Of a DNA stretch of 64,000 nt, positions 1-9,077 are shown piece after piece. Within the stretch, counting starts at the first letter, position 1. Each line of letters begins with the position of its first letter. A program made the translations under genes and the position numbers. Source of the DNA: Xanthobacteraceae bacterium (GTDB lineage: Bacteria > Pseudomonadota > Alphaproteobacteria > Rhizobiales > Xanthobacteraceae); NCBI GenBank assembly GCA_029239875.1, contig JARBUD010000003.1, positions 157,360-221,359 on the forward strand, written 5' to 3'. A model generated the notes under the pieces. It worked only from the letters and a program-made list of their open reading frames with translations. It was not told where the DNA came from and made no database searches.

Positions 1-1
1 C

Positions 2-1501
2 ATGGCCGACATAGCCGTTGACGAGGTGGTGCCCAAATCGGCTGTAGCCGACGATTTCTACGATGATTACGGCGACACGCTGCGCGAGGAATGCGGCGTG
101 TTCGGCATCTTCGGGCACCCCGACGCCGCCGCCATCACCGCCCTCGGCCTGCATGCCCTGCAGCACCGCGGACAGGAAGCCGCCGGCATAACCACTTATG
201 ACGGCAATCGTTTTCACTCCGAGCGCCGCCTCGGCCTGGTCGGCGACGCCTTCTCCGACGGCGAGGCGATCAAGCGCCTGCCCGGCCATATCGCGGTCGG
301 CCACGTCCGCTATTCGACGACCGGCGAGACCATCCTTCGCAACGTGCAGCCGCTCTTCGCCGAGCTCGACGGCGGTGGCTTCGCCATCGCCCATAACGGC
401 AACCTGACCAACGGTCTGACGCTGCGCCGCCAGCTCATCCGCGACGGCGCCATCTGCCAGTCGACCTCCGACACCGAGGTGATGCTGCACCTCGTCGCCC
501 GCTCGAACCGCGCCCGCTTCACCGAGCGCTTCGTCGAGGCGCTGCGCGCCATCGAGGGTGCCTACGCCTTCGTCGGCCTCACCAACAAGAAGCTGGTCGG
601 CGCGCGCGACCCGCTCGGCATCCGCCCGCTGGTGCTCGGCGAGCTCGACGGCCACCCAATCCTGACATCCGAGACCTGCGCTCTCGACATAATTGGTGCG
701 CGCCACGTGCGTGACATCGAGCCCGGCGAGGTCATCGTCTTCTCCTCCGACAAGGTGGAGACGCTGCGTCCCTTCGGCATGGTGCCGCCCCGCCCCTGCA
801 TCTTCGAGTACATCTATTTCGCCCGGCCGGATTCCATCGTCGGCGGCCGCCCGGTCTACCAGGTGCGCAAGACCATGGGCATGCAGCTGGCCGCCGAGGC
901 GCCGGCCGATGCCGACGTCGTGGTGCCGGTGCCGGATTCCGGCGTGCCGGCGGCCATCGGCTATGCGCAGGCGTCGGGCATCCCCTACGAGCTCGGCATC
1001 ATCCGCAACCACTATGTCGGCCGCACCTTCATCCAGCCGACGCAGTCCATCCGCGACCAGGGCGTGCGCATGAAGCACTCGGCCAACCGCTCCGTGGTCG
1101 AAGGGAAGCGCATCGTGCTGATCGACGACAGCCTGGTGCGCGGCACGACCTCGGTCAAAATCGTCCGCATGATGCGCGAAGCCGGCGCGCGCGAGGTGCA
1201 TTTCCGCATCTCCTCGCCGCCGATCACCCACCCGGACTATTACGGCATCGACACGCCGGATCGCGACAAGCTGCTCGCCGCCACGCACGACCTCGAAGGC
1301 ATGCGCCGCTACATCGGCGCCGACAGCCTCGCCTTCCTTTCCATCGACGGCATTTACCGGTCGATGGGCTTTGAGGGTCGCGACCCGATGCGCCCGCAGT
1401 TCACCGACCACTGCTTCACCGGCGAGTACCCGACCCCGCTGACCGACCGCGTCGGCGAGGTGGCCCCCCGCCAGCTCTCGCTGCTGGCCGAAGCGAGCTG
1501 A
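2..1501 (+). CDS. purF: Amidophosphoribosyltransferase (PurF)
   Basis: Catalyses the first committed step of purine synthesis, making 5-phosphoribosylamine from PRPP and glutamine in the cytoplasm. The N-terminal Ntn-hydrolase glutaminase starts at Cys31 in the motif EECGVFGIFGHP, so the first 30 residues would be a cleaved propeptide. The C-terminal phosphoribosyltransferase domain carries the PRPP loop VLIDDSLVRGTTS near residues 374-386. Length 499 aa fits the family. The Cys that would match the second Fe-S ligand of the Bacillus type is Asp in THPDYYGID, so a full 4Fe-4S site is unlikely. The frame is open to the left edge, so the true start could lie upstream of the window. The VOC protein follows 6 bases after the stop. 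Identity is very sure; the start is less so. Confidence 0.96.
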   Translation: MADIAVDEVVPKSAVADDFYDDYGDTLREECGVFGIFGHPDAAAITALGLHALQHRGQEAAGITTYDGNRFHSERRLGLVGDAFSDGEAIKRLPGHIAVGHVRYSTTGETILRNVQPLFAELDGGGFAIAHNGNLTNGLTLRRQLIRDGAICQSTSDTEVMLHLVARSNRARFTERFVEALRAIEGAYAFVGLTNKKLVGARDPLGIRPLVLGELDGHPILTSETCALDIIGARHVRDIEPGEVIVFSSDKVETLRPFGMVPPRPCIFEYIYFARPDSIVGGRPVYQVRKTMGMQLAAEAPADADVVVPVPDSGVPAAIGYAQASGIPYELGIIRNHYVGRTFIQPTQSIRDQGVRMKHSANRSVVEGKRIVLIDDSLVRGTTSVKIVRMMREAGAREVHFRISSPPITHPDYYGIDTPDRDKLLAATHDLEGMRRYIGADSLAFLSIDGIYRSMGFEGRDPMRPQFTDHCFTGEYPTPLTDRVGEVAPRQLSLLAEAS

Positions 1502-1507
1502 CGCGTC

Positions 1508-1924
1508 ATGGTCGAGCTCCACGAATGGCATCGCGGGCGCCTCATCGACCATATCCAGCTCGTGGTGAGCGACCTCGATGCCTGTCGGCGCTTCTACCGC
1601 GCCGTGCTCGAGGTGCTCGGCGTGCCATTCGTCGACGGTGAGGGTCATTTCTACGCCGACGAGCTGTTCGTCTCCCCCGGCGAGCCGACCACGGGCCGCG
1701 CGCACATCGCCTTCCAGGCGCCGGACGAGGAGACGGTGCAGCGCTTCTACGCCGCCGCCCTGCGCGCGGGTGGGCGCGACAATGGCGCGCCGGGCCTGCG
1801 CGACTACCATCCCGGCTACTACGCCGCCTTCGTGCTCGATCCCGAGGGCAACAATATCGAGGCGGTGTTCCATGGGCCGGCCAAACGCTCCGCGCCGTCG
1901 GTGGTGCTGACCGACGCGTCGTAA
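1508..1924 (+). CDS. VOC/glyoxalase-fold protein
   Basis: 138 aa with the vicinal-oxygen-chelate fold: HIQLVVSDLDACRRFY at the start (first metal-ligand strand) and a C-terminal block ending DPEGNNIEAVFH, which carries the typical final Glu and His. Such proteins are single-metal lyases, dioxygenases or resistance proteins; the substrate cannot be read from sequence. It begins 6 bases after purF and precedes an SDR gene by about 20 bases, so the three are probably cotranscribed. There is no strong ribosome site before the ATG, so translation is probably coupled to purF. Fold assignment is sure; function is unknown. Confidence 0.85.
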   Translation: MVELHEWHRGRLIDHIQLVVSDLDACRRFYRAVLEVLGVPFVDGEGHFYADELFVSPGEPTTGRAHIAFQAPDEETVQRFYAAALRAGGRDNGAPGLRDYHPGYYAAFVLDPEGNNIEAVFHGPAKRSAPSVVLTDAS

Positions 1925-1943
1925 GAAACTTCGAGGAAATCCC

Positions 1944-2708
1944 ATGTCGGACATCTCCGCGGCGGAGACCCGCCCGCTCGCCGGGCGCTACGCCCTCGTC
2001 ACCGGTGCCACCCGTGGCATCGGCCGCGCCACCGCCCTCGCGCTTGCCGCGGCCGGCGCGCATGTGGTCGCCGTCGGCCGCACCGCCGGCGCGCTGGAGG
2101 AACTCGACGACGCGATCGTAAAGGCCGGCTCCACCGCCACGCTGGTGCCGCTCGACATGAAGGACGGCGCCGGCATCGACCGGCTCGGCGGCGCACTGTT
2201 CGAGCGCTTCGGCAAGCTCGACGTCTTCGTCGGCAATGCCGGCGTGCTCGGGCCGATCACTCCCCTCGCCCAGGTCGAGCCGAACGAATGGGACGATGCC
2301 ATCGCGGTGAACCTCACCGCCAACTGGCGGCTCATCCGCTCGCTCGACCCGCTGCTGCGGCTTTCCACCGCCGGCCGCGCGGTGCTGGTCTCCTCCGGCG
2401 CGGCGCACAAGGCGCGGGCCTTCTGGGGTCCCTATTCCGTCAGCAAGGCGGCGGTGGAAGTGCTCGCCCGCACCTGGGCCACCGAGGTGATGAACATCTC
2501 CAGCCTCAAGGTCAACCTGATCAATCCGGGCCCGATCCGCACCCGCATGCGCGCCAAGGCGTTCCCGAGCGAGGATCCGGAGACGCTGCCCGCCCCTGAG
2601 GAGGTCGCGGCGGCGATCCTGTCTCTCTGCCTGCCGAGCTTCGAGGAGACCGGCAAGCTCTACGACTTCCCCAGCCACCGGCTGAAGGAATTCCCCTTTC
2701 CGGCCTGA
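1944..2708 (+). CDS. Short-chain dehydrogenase/reductase
   Basis: 254 aa classical SDR. It has the nucleotide loop TGATRGIGRA near residues 20-29, NAG in the central strand, a catalytic Ser (LVSSGAAH) and a YSVSK tetrad motif near residue 160. The family carries out NAD(P)-dependent oxidoreduction of alcohols and ketones. A good GAGGAA ribosome site sits 6-7 bases before the ATG. It is the third gene of a purF-VOC-SDR unit and is convergent with der, with a shared terminator hairpin between them. The substrate cannot be stated. Confidence 0.9.
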   Translation: MSDISAAETRPLAGRYALVTGATRGIGRATALALAAAGAHVVAVGRTAGALEELDDAIVKAGSTATLVPLDMKDGAGIDRLGGALFERFGKLDVFVGNAGVLGPITPLAQVEPNEWDDAIAVNLTANWRLIRSLDPLLRLSTAGRAVLVSSGAAHKARAFWGPYSVSKAAVEVLARTWATEVMNISSLKVNLINPGPIRTRMRAKAFPSEDPETLPAPEEVAAAILSLCLPSFEETGKLYDFPSHRLKEFPFPA

Positions 2709-2739
2709 CGGCTCCACGCTCGCAGTCCAGCGCATGAAA

Positions 2740-2765
2740 AAGGGGACGGCCCGCGCCGTCCCCTT
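2740..2765. terminator. Bidirectional Rho-independent terminator
   Basis: A perfect 10-bp stem (AAGGGGACGG with CCGTCCCCTT) and a 6-base loop lie between the convergent SDR and der genes. Read on the minus strand the stem is followed by a run of five T, so it should stop der transcription efficiently. On the plus strand only TTCT follows. Confidence 0.85.
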
Positions 2766-2794
2766 CTGATTCCGCGCATCCGATCCGGACGCCC

Positions 2795-4141
2795 CTAGTC
2801 CTTCTCGGCGTAGGGATTGTCCTTCTCGCGCAAAGTGAGCCGTATCGGCACGCCCGGCAGGTCGAAGCTGGCGCGCAGGTTGTTCACCAGATAGCGGACA
2901 TAGCTCTCCGGCAGCGCGTCGGCGCGCGAGCAGAACAGCACGAAGCTCGGCGGGCGCGCCTTGGGCTGGGTGATGTAGCGCAGCTTGATGCGCCGGCCGG
3001 ACACCGCCGGCGGCGGGTGGTCGCTCGTCGTGTCGTTGAGCCAGCGGTTCAGCGGGTTGGTGGCGACGCGGCGGTTCCACACCTGGTGTGCCTCGCTGAC
3101 CGCCCGCACGAGACGGTCGAGCCCCTCCCCGGTCAGGCCGGAGACCAGCACGACGGGCGCGCCCTTGATCTGCGGCAGCCAGTGGTCGGCCTCCTCGCGC
3201 ATGCGCTTGACGACGCCGGGCTGGTCCTTGACGAGGTCGGCCTTGGAGAGCGCCAGCACCACCGCCCTGCCCTCGCGCTCGGCGAGGTCGGCGATGCGCA
3301 GATCCTGCTCCTCGAAGGGATGGGTCGCGTCCATCAGCACCACCACCACCTCGGCGAAGCGGGCGGCGCGCAGGCCGTCGGCGACAGAGAGCTTCTCCAG
3401 CTTGTCGTCGATGCGGGCACGCTTCCTCATGCCGGCGGTGTCGAACACCCGCAGCCCCACCCCGTGCCGCTCCACATCGACCGCGATGGAATCGCGGGTG
3501 ATGCCGGCCTCCGGTCCGGTCAGGAGCCGGTCCTCTCCAAGCAAGGCGTTGATGAGCGTGGACTTGCCGGCATTGGGACGGCCGAGCACGGCGACGCGGA
3601 TGCGGCGGCCGCCCTCGGTCGCCTCCTCCTCGTCCTCCTCGGCATCGTCCGGCAGGCATTCGGCCAGCGAACGCATGAGGTCGCCCATGCCGTCGCCGTG
3701 CTCGGCGGAAAGTTCCACCGGATCGCCGAGGCCGAGCGCATAGGCGTCGAGCGTGCCGCCCTCCGATCCCCGCGCCTCAGCCTTGTTGGCGACGAGGATG
3801 GTGTGCTTGCCGGAGCGGCGGGCAAGATCGGCGAAGGCCCGATCGGAAGGCGTGACGCCGGCCTTGGCATCGATCAGGAACAGCAGCACGTCGGCGTCGT
3901 CGATCGCCGCCTCGGTCTGCGCCCGCATGCGCCCTTCGAGCGACTCAGCCTTGGCCTCCTCCAGCCCCGCCGTGTCGATGACGCGGAAGGAGAGATGGCC
4001 GAGCCGGCCGTCGCCCTCGCGGCGGTCGCGCGTGACGCCCGGCCGGTCGTCGACTAGCGCGAGGCGCTTGCCGACGAGGCGGTTGAACAGCGTCGACTTG
4101 CCGACATTGGGCCGGCCGACGATTGCGATGGTCATGGTCAT
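2795..4141 (-). CDS. der: Ribosome-associated GTPase Der (EngA)
   Basis: Double-GTPase that acts in maturation of the 50S ribosomal subunit. Two P-loops are visible, GRPNVGKST near the N terminus and GRPNAGKST near residue 195. Each is followed by a DTAG box ([18 protein letters not shown]) and an NKxD-type motif (VANKAEA, ALSKADL). A C-terminal KH-like domain contains the [16 protein letters not shown] block. The ATG at 4141 is chosen because GAGGCG lies 8 bases upstream; ATG 4135 is also possible and an ATG at 4159 would add an unrelated hexapeptide. It is the last gene of a TPR-lipoprotein-der unit on the minus strand. Length 448 aa is typical. Confidence 0.96.
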   Translation of the reverse strand: MTMTIAIVGRPNVGKSTLFNRLVGKRLALVDDRPGVTRDRREGDGRLGHLSFRVIDTAGLEEAKAESLEGRMRAQTEAAIDDADVLLFLIDAKAGVTPSDRAFADLARRSGKHTILVANKAEARGSEGGTLDAYALGLGDPVELSAEHGDGMGDLMRSLAECLPDDAEEDEEEATEGGRRIRVAVLGRPNAGKSTLINALLGEDRLLTGPEAGITRDSIAVDVERHGVGLRVFDTAGMRKRARIDDKLEKLSVADGLRAARFAEVVVVLMDATHPFEEQDLRIADLAEREGRAVVLALSKADLVKDQPGVVKRMREEADHWLPQIKGAPVVLVSGLTGEGLDRLVRAVSEAHQVWNRRVATNPLNRWLNDTTSDHPPPAVSGRRIKLRYITQPKARPPSFVLFCSRADALPESYVRYLVNNLRASFDLPGVPIRLTLREKDNPYAEKD

Positions 4142-4184
4142 CGGGCGTGGCGCCTCCAATTCGGGCGCATCCTGGCCGCTCGCG

Positions 4185-4472
4185 CTACTGGGCCGGGGCG
4201 GCGGTCGCGCCCGCGGGGGCGGGGTTGGACGGCGTCGGCTCGGCCGACGGCATGCCGTAGGTCGAATTGGCCGGTTGCGGCGGCGCCTGGTTGTAGTCGA
4301 CGCCCGGTACGCCCTCGGGGAACACCGGCGCGCGCGCGCCCGGCAGCGGCTTCTCGCGCTCGGCGAACGGGTTCAGCGACTCGAGCGTCTCGCAGCCGGC
4401 GGCAGCGAGAGCCAGCCCGAGCACGGGAACGAGAAGCAGCGTGCGGCGCAGCCGCGATTTGGCAGGACGCAT
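4185..4472 (-). CDS. Small proline-rich lipoprotein in the BamB position
   Basis: About 95 aa. It has a signal peptide ([16 protein letters not shown]) with a lipobox Cys, followed by a Pro/Ala-rich chain containing [17 protein letters not shown] and no globular domain. ATG 4472 has GAGGTGA 5 bases upstream; a GTG at 4481 is the alternative. It lies 9-11 bases after the TPR gene and about 45 bases before der, in the operon slot where many alphaproteobacteria carry the beta-propeller lipoprotein BamB. No PQQ-type propeller repeats are present. It may be a short stand-alone lipoprotein or the surviving N-terminal part of a BamB-like gene. The lipoprotein call is sure, the role is not. Confidence 0.7.
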   Translation of the reverse strand: MRPAKSRLRRTLLLVPVLGLALAAAGCETLESLNPFAEREKPLPGARAPVFPEGVPGVDYNQAPPQPANSTYGMPSAEPTPSNPAPAGATAAPAQ

Positions 4473-4482
4473 CGGGCTCACC

Positions 4483-5190
4483 TCACTGCACGGCGGGCGC
4501 CGCGGCCGCCGGCGGCGTCGCGGGAGCGGCTGGAGCGGGGACGGGGATGGAAGCGGCAGCGAGCGTGCGCATCAGCTCGGCGCGCCGGCGCAGGCCCGGC
4601 GGTGTCTGGCCGTCGTTGAGAATGCCGCTGAAGGTGTCGGTCGCCGCCTTGAAGTCGCCGGCCTTGTACTGGGCGAGGCCGAGGATCTCGCGCGCGGAGT
4701 GGCGGAACGCCCCTTCCGGCGTGTCGAGCGGCTTCATGCGGCCCTCGATATCGGCGAGCGGGGCGGTGTCCACCAGCAGCAGCGCGGCGCGCACCTGCGC
4801 GACGTTCTGCATCAGCGGGGCGATCGAGGGATCCTTGCCCAGCGAATCGTATTCGGCGACCGCCTTGGCGGCGTCGGTCTTGGCAAGCTCGGTGGCGGCA
4901 CGGAAGCGCGCCAGCGCGCGGTAGCCGCTCGTGCCATCCTTCTCCAGCGCCTGGAACGCGGCTTCCGCCTCGGCGGTCTTGCCGTCGGCGGCGAGCTGCA
5001 GCGCCGCCTCGAACTGCGCGCCGGCCGCCTGGTCGCGCTGGAGCTTCCACCACTCGTAGCCGCGCCAGCCGGCGACGGCGAGGACGATCAGCACGGCAAG
5101 GCCGATCACATAGGCACCGTAGCGGGTCCAAAGGCGATTGAACCGTTCGCGACGCAGGTCCTCGTCGATCTCGTGGAAGATGTCAGCCAT
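4483..5190 (-). CDS. YfgM-like tetratricopeptide membrane protein
   Basis: 235 aa. A short cytoplasmic N terminus (MADIFHEIDEDLRRERFNRLWTRYG) precedes one membrane helix (AYVIGLAVLIVLAVAGW) and an external TPR_21-type helical domain rich in Ala and Glu. It ends in an Ala/Pro tail. The family includes YfgM, an ancillary subunit of the SecYEG/PpiD periplasmic chaperone network, and is commonly encoded next to bamB and der, as here. The start at 5190 is chosen because the residues upstream of it do not fit the family. Confidence 0.85.
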   Translation of the reverse strand: MADIFHEIDEDLRRERFNRLWTRYGAYVIGLAVLIVLAVAGWRGYEWWKLQRDQAAGAQFEAALQLAADGKTAEAEAAFQALEKDGTSGYRALARFRAATELAKTDAAKAVAEYDSLGKDPSIAPLMQNVAQVRAALLLVDTAPLADIEGRMKPLDTPEGAFRHSAREILGLAQYKAGDFKAATDTFSGILNDGQTPPGLRRRAELMRTLAAASIPVPAPAAPATPPAAAAPAVQ

Positions 5191-5328
5191 GTCGGTCCGT
5201 GGAACTCGTCGCAAGGCGCCGGCACACAGGCGCCGGGCGGTATCTGAAAGGCCGGGTAAACTAGCGATGCGGCTTGAACAAGGCAAATCGCGCGGGACGC
5301 TCTCCAACGCCCCCGCCAAGCAAGCATC

Positions 5329-5428
5329 CTTCGAGGCTCGCCTATAGCTCGCACCTCAGCATGAGGTCGCTTGATGTGGAACAACCGACCTCATGCTGAG
5401 ATGCTCGGGCAAGGCCCGAGCCTCGAAG
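5329..5428. repeat. Cloverleaf palindromic repeat element
   Basis: The outer arms CTTCGAGGCTCG and CGAGCCTCGAAG pair over 12 bases. Inside are a 15-base inverted repeat around CCTCAGCATGAGGTCG/CGACCTCATGCTGAG and a hairpin GCTCGGGC-AAG-GCCCGAGC. The whole folds as a branched structure. Related elements lie at 10766-10879, 12608-12688 and 21191-21295. It sits between the divergent-from-nothing 5' end of the TPR gene and the 3' end of panB. Confidence 0.7.
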
Positions 5429-5460
5429 CACGCAGGTGGCGGCGGACGCTGCCCGCGCCC

Positions 5461-6282
5461 TCACCCCTTCTTCGGCGCGTAGACGTGCTCCGGGCCGGGG
5501 AAGGAACGCGCGCGCACCTCGGAGGCGTAGGCCTCCACCGCCGCGCCGATGGACGGGCCGATGTCGGCGAACTTCTTGACGAAGCGCGGCACGCGGTCGG
5601 ACAGGCCGAGCATGTCCTCCAGCACCAGGATCTGCCCGTCGCAGGCGGACGAGCCGCCGATGCCGATGGTCGGCGGCGCCACCTCGGCGGTGATCTGCCG
5701 GGCCAGCGGCTCGGCCACCGCCTCGATCACGATGGAGAAGGCGCCGGCATCGGCGATGGAGCGGGCGTCGTCGCGGATGAGCTCGGCGCTCGCCTCGTCT
5801 CGGCCGAGCGCGCGGAAGGAGCCGAGCGTGTTGATCGCCTGCGGCGTCAGCCCGACATGGCCCATCACCGGCACGCCACGGTCGGCGAGGAAGCGCACCG
5901 TCTCGGCCATGCGACGCCCGCCTTCCAGCTTGACGGCGCCGGCGCCGGTCTCCTTCAGCACCTTCGAGGCGGTGGCGAAAGCCTGCTGCGGTGAGCCCTC
6001 GTAGGAGCCGAAGGGCAGGTCCACCACCACCAGCGCATGCGCGGAGCCGCGCATCACCGCCTGCCCCTGCAGGATCATCATCTCCACCGTCACCGGCACG
6101 GTGGTTTCCATGCCGTGCATCACCATGCCCAGCGAATCGCCCACCAGCATGAAGTCGACATGCGGGTCGATGAGGCGGGCCGTGTGGGCATGGTAGGAGG
6201 TCAGCGAGACGATCGGCTCGCCACCCTTCTTCGCGCGGATATCCGGAGCGGTGAGGCGGCGGACGACGGACTGGACGGACAT
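5461..6282 (-). CDS. panB: 3-methyl-2-oxobutanoate hydroxymethyltransferase (PanB)
   Basis: Uses 5,10-methylenetetrahydrofolate to hydroxymethylate 2-oxoisovalerate, giving ketopantoate for pantothenate and CoA. The 273-aa TIM-barrel shows the family blocks [32 protein letters not shown] (Mg2+-binding Asp), [14 protein letters not shown] and [21 protein letters not shown] lies about 10 bases before the ATG. No other pantothenate gene is adjacent; the NnrU-like gene sits upstream on the same strand, 35 bases away. Confidence 0.96.
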   Translation of the reverse strand: MSVQSVVRRLTAPDIRAKKGGEPIVSLTSYHAHTARLIDPHVDFMLVGDSLGMVMHGMETTVPVTVEMMILQGQAVMRGSAHALVVVDLPFGSYEGSPQQAFATASKVLKETGAGAVKLEGGRRMAETVRFLADRGVPVMGHVGLTPQAINTLGSFRALGRDEASAELIRDDARSIADAGAFSIVIEAVAEPLARQITAEVAPPTIGIGGSSACDGQILVLEDMLGLSDRVPRFVKKFADIGPSIGAAVEAYASEVRARSFPGPEHVYAPKKG

Positions 6283-6317
6283 GTCGGGCGGTTTCCTCGT
6301 GTTCTTCTAGGGGCTTG

Positions 6318-6887
6318 TCAGCCCATCACCGGCACCCCGACGACATAGGGGTGGAACCAGAAAGCGAGGACGGCATAAAGCACGAGCCCGGCGACGACCG
6401 CAACGACGTCGCCGCTCCAGCCGGCAGGCGCCACGGGCAGCGGCGTGCCGCGCCGCTTCACCGCGATGCGGTCATAGACTGCCCAGGCGAGGATGGCGGC
6501 GGCGAGCGTCATGGTGGCCGCATCGCCATTGGCGAGGAGATGCGCCAGCGCCCAGAGCTTCACCGCCACCAGCATGGGATGCTTGAGCCAGGCGCGGATA
6601 TGGCTCGGCACCAGATAGCCGCCCAGCGCGATGGTAGAGAGCAGCATCAGCGTCGCCGCGATGTGGCGCATCGCGAGCGGCGGCTCCCAGAGCTGGGCCG
6701 GGCCGGCGGCGCGCCAGTCGGCATAGCCATAGGCGATCATCAGTACGCCAGCGATCGATACGATGGAGTAGATCGCGCGGTAGGGCAGCAGGCCGAGCTG
6801 ACCGACGGCGGCGGCGCGCGCGCCGCGCAGGGTCGTGAACACATGCACGGCGATGAACAGCACGAGGCCTGCCAGCATCAGGATCAT
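6318..6887 (-). CDS. NnrU-family integral membrane protein
   Basis: 189 aa with about six hydrophobic helices, beginning MILMLAGLVLFIAVHVFTTL. It contains the family landmarks PSHIRAWLKHPML and KLWALAHLLANGD (conserved His/Asn residues). NnrU relatives occur with nitrite/nitric oxide reductase genes and have a heme-o/isoprenoid-methyltransferase-like (PEMT/NnrU) fold, but no denitrification gene is in this window. Ribosome site GGGAGC precedes the ATG. Function is not established. Confidence 0.85.
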   Translation of the reverse strand: MILMLAGLVLFIAVHVFTTLRGARAAAVGQLGLLPYRAIYSIVSIAGVLMIAYGYADWRAAGPAQLWEPPLAMRHIAATLMLLSTIALGGYLVPSHIRAWLKHPMLVAVKLWALAHLLANGDAATMTLAAAILAWAVYDRIAVKRRGTPLPVAPAGWSGDVVAVVAGLVLYAVLAFWFHPYVVGVPVMG

Positions 6888-7109
6888 GGAATGCGCTCCC
6901 GGTGGAATCCGGCGCGACGCTAGAGCGTTTCCAGCCTGCGCGCCATCCGTCTCGCGCTCCCCTGCGGCGATCCGCCGAGGCGCGCCGGCGGCAATAAGCG
7001 AGGCCGATCATACGGATGTGTAAACCATAGGACGCATCGGCGCTCCCGCACGCACGCAGAGCGTGCCAGAATATCGCCACAATGGGGGATGGGTTGGGGG
7101 AGAGCCCGG

Positions 7110-7805
7110 ATGAGGCAGGCCCTTCTTGCGCTCGCGGTTGCAGTGTCGCTCGGCCTTGCGGCGCCGGCCCGAGCGGAAACCGTCGTCGCGACCGGGGCTG
7201 GCGCGCCGACGGCCACGCCGCAGAACCTGGTCGCGCCGGGCGTCGCGACCCCGGCAGCGGCGATGCCGCCCGCCTCGCAGGGAACCTCCGCCGGCCTCAC
7301 GATGCCGGATGCCAAGGCACCCGACACCAAAGCACCGGATGCCAAACCGCAGGATGCCAAACCGCAGGACCCGGCCACGCAGAGCGCGCCGCCGGCTGCC
7401 GCCGCCCCCGTCGCCGCGCTGACACCCGCGCCGGTGGTGATCCCGCGCAGCATCGTGGCGCAGATCAACCTGTCGAGGCAGCGCATGGAGGTCACGGTCG
7501 ACGGCGTGCCGCGCTATAGCTGGCCGATCTCGACCGCCCGCCGCGGCTACCGCACGCCGGTCGGCAGCTACCGGCCGCAGCGCATGTACAGGCGCTATTT
7601 CTCGCGCAAATACGACAACGCGCCAATGCCTTACTCGATCTTCTTCAACGGCGGCTATGCCATCCACGGCACCACCGACCTGAAGCGCCTCGGCCGCCCG
7701 GCCTCGCATGGCTGCGTGCGCCTGCACCCGAGCAACGCCGCCACGCTGTTCGCGCTGGTAAGGGACTATGGTCCGGGAAATACGCGGATCATTGTCACCC
7801 GCTAG
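7110..7805 (+). CDS. Exported L,D-transpeptidase (YkuD domain)
   Basis: 231 aa. A signal peptide (MRQALLALAVAVSLGLAAPARA) is followed by a low-complexity linker with tandem D-A-K-x-P/Q-D units near residues 70-95 and a C-terminal YkuD domain. The active-site block is HGTTDLKRLGRPASHGCVRL, with the catalytic Cys in SHGCVR. Such enzymes form 3-3 peptidoglycan cross-links or attach proteins to the wall in the periplasm. The start at 7110 is chosen over 7089 because GGGGGAG lies about 6 bases upstream of it and it opens directly into the signal peptide. Confidence 0.9.
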   Translation: MRQALLALAVAVSLGLAAPARAETVVATGAGAPTATPQNLVAPGVATPAAAMPPASQGTSAGLTMPDAKAPDTKAPDAKPQDAKPQDPATQSAPPAAAAPVAALTPAPVVIPRSIVAQINLSRQRMEVTVDGVPRYSWPISTARRGYRTPVGSYRPQRMYRRYFSRKYDNAPMPYSIFFNGGYAIHGTTDLKRLGRPASHGCVRLHPSNAATLFALVRDYGPGNTRIIVTR

Positions 7806-7896
7806 CCGCAACCGGTACAAATAATCGCAACCTTCGGCTGCAATCGGTTTGCGAATCCGCGCGCTGGTTGGCAACATGGGGCGGGGAGAACGCTTC

Positions 7897-9069
7897 ATGC
7901 TGCTTGATTACGTCACGCTTCTGACGGCCGTCGGCATATCGGCAGCCTGCCTGTCCATCATGATCTTCATGGGCTGGCTGATGGCGCCGAAGGACAGCTA
8001 TCTCCTCACCTGCTCGCTCGGCGGCGGGCTCGCCGGCATCGGCCTGCTCGTCTACGGCTTCTACGTCGTCAATCCCATCCCCATCATCGGCGTCTCCGCC
8101 TTCGCCGTCGTGCTGTGGGGACTGTCGATGCTGGTCGGCGCCGGCTATCGCTTCCGCACCGACCGTTCGCCGCGCAACCTCATCATCGCGCTCGGCGCGG
8201 GCAGCTGCGCCGTCGCGCTACCGGCCCTCGCGCTCGGCTACACCGGGCTCGGCTTCGTGCCGATCAACCTCGCCATGGCCGCGCTGATGCTCGCCACCGC
8301 CGCCCAGTACTGGGGTACACGGCGGCACGCGCCGTTCGCCATCGCCGGCTTGTGCGGGCTCTACACGGCGATCGCCGCCAGCTTTGTGCTGTGTGCCTTC
8401 ATGCTGCTGCGGGATGGCAGCCCGGTAATCGAAACGGCGCCGCGTGGCTGGGCGGAGGATCTGTCGCTGCTCGTCATGATCGCCTGCGTGCCCGGCATCG
8501 GCGCGGTGACGCTGGCACTGAACCAGGCGCGCATCGCCAGCAAGCACCGGCTCGACGCCATGACCGACCCGCTCACCGGCCTGCTTAACCGGCGCGCCTT
8601 GTTCGACGCGGTCGGCGAGCGCCCCATCGCCGAGCGCACGGCGGTGCTGGTGTTCGACATCGACCACTTCAAGAGCATCAACGACCGGCACGGCCATGCG
8701 GTGGGCGACCGGGTGATCGCGGTGTTCGCCCGCGCGCTGGAGGAGCAGCGCCCCGCCGCCGCCCATGCCGCCCGGCTCGGCGGCGAGGAATTCGCGCTGG
8801 TGCTGCCGGCGGCGACGGCGGAAGGCTCGCTGCGCATCGCCGAGCAGGTACGGCGCAGCTTCTGCACCCTCACCGCCGAGCTCGACATTGCCGGCCTCGC
8901 CTGCTCGGCGAGCGCCGGCATCGCCTTTGGCGTTACCCATGGCCGCACCTTCGAGCAGGTGCTGAACGAAGCCGACGCGGCGCTCTACGCCGCCAAGAAT
9001 GCCGGCCGCAACCGCGTCTTCACCGCCGAGCCGCGCATCGCCACCACCGCCCGCCTGCTGTCGCTGTAA
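7897..9069 (+). CDS. Membrane-bound diguanylate cyclase (GGEEF)
   Basis: 390 aa. About six N-terminal membrane helices (first LDYVTLLTAVGISAACLSIM) act as an undefined sensor. A GGDEF domain follows, starting DAMTDPLTGLLNRRALFD, with the active-site loop RLGGEEFALVLP. It should make cyclic di-GMP from two GTP. No RxxD inhibitory motif is visible five residues before GGEEF. The start is placed at 7897 because GGGGAGA lies just upstream; an in-frame ATG at 7849 adds a non-hydrophobic leader. Monocistronic and convergent with prfC. Confidence 0.92.
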   Translation: MLLDYVTLLTAVGISAACLSIMIFMGWLMAPKDSYLLTCSLGGGLAGIGLLVYGFYVVNPIPIIGVSAFAVVLWGLSMLVGAGYRFRTDRSPRNLIIALGAGSCAVALPALALGYTGLGFVPINLAMAALMLATAAQYWGTRRHAPFAIAGLCGLYTAIAASFVLCAFMLLRDGSPVIETAPRGWAEDLSLLVMIACVPGIGAVTLALNQARIASKHRLDAMTDPLTGLLNRRALFDAVGERPIAERTAVLVFDIDHFKSINDRHGHAVGDRVIAVFARALEEQRPAAAHAARLGGEEFALVLPAATAEGSLRIAEQVRRSFCTLTAELDIAGLACSASAGIAFGVTHGRTFEQVLNEADAALYAAKNAGRNRVFTAEPRIATTARLLSL

Positions 9070-9077
9070 GGCGAGCG

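Noticed and set aside
1542..3659. 705-aa minus-strand frame overlapping VOC, SDR and der
   Set aside because: Frame reads through three real genes on different strands and has no family features.
7321..7375. Short tandem D-A-K-x-P units in the L,D-transpeptidase as a possible CRISPR or satellite
   Set aside because: Degenerate coding repeats in a linker; no regular spacers. No CRISPR array was seen anywhere in the window.
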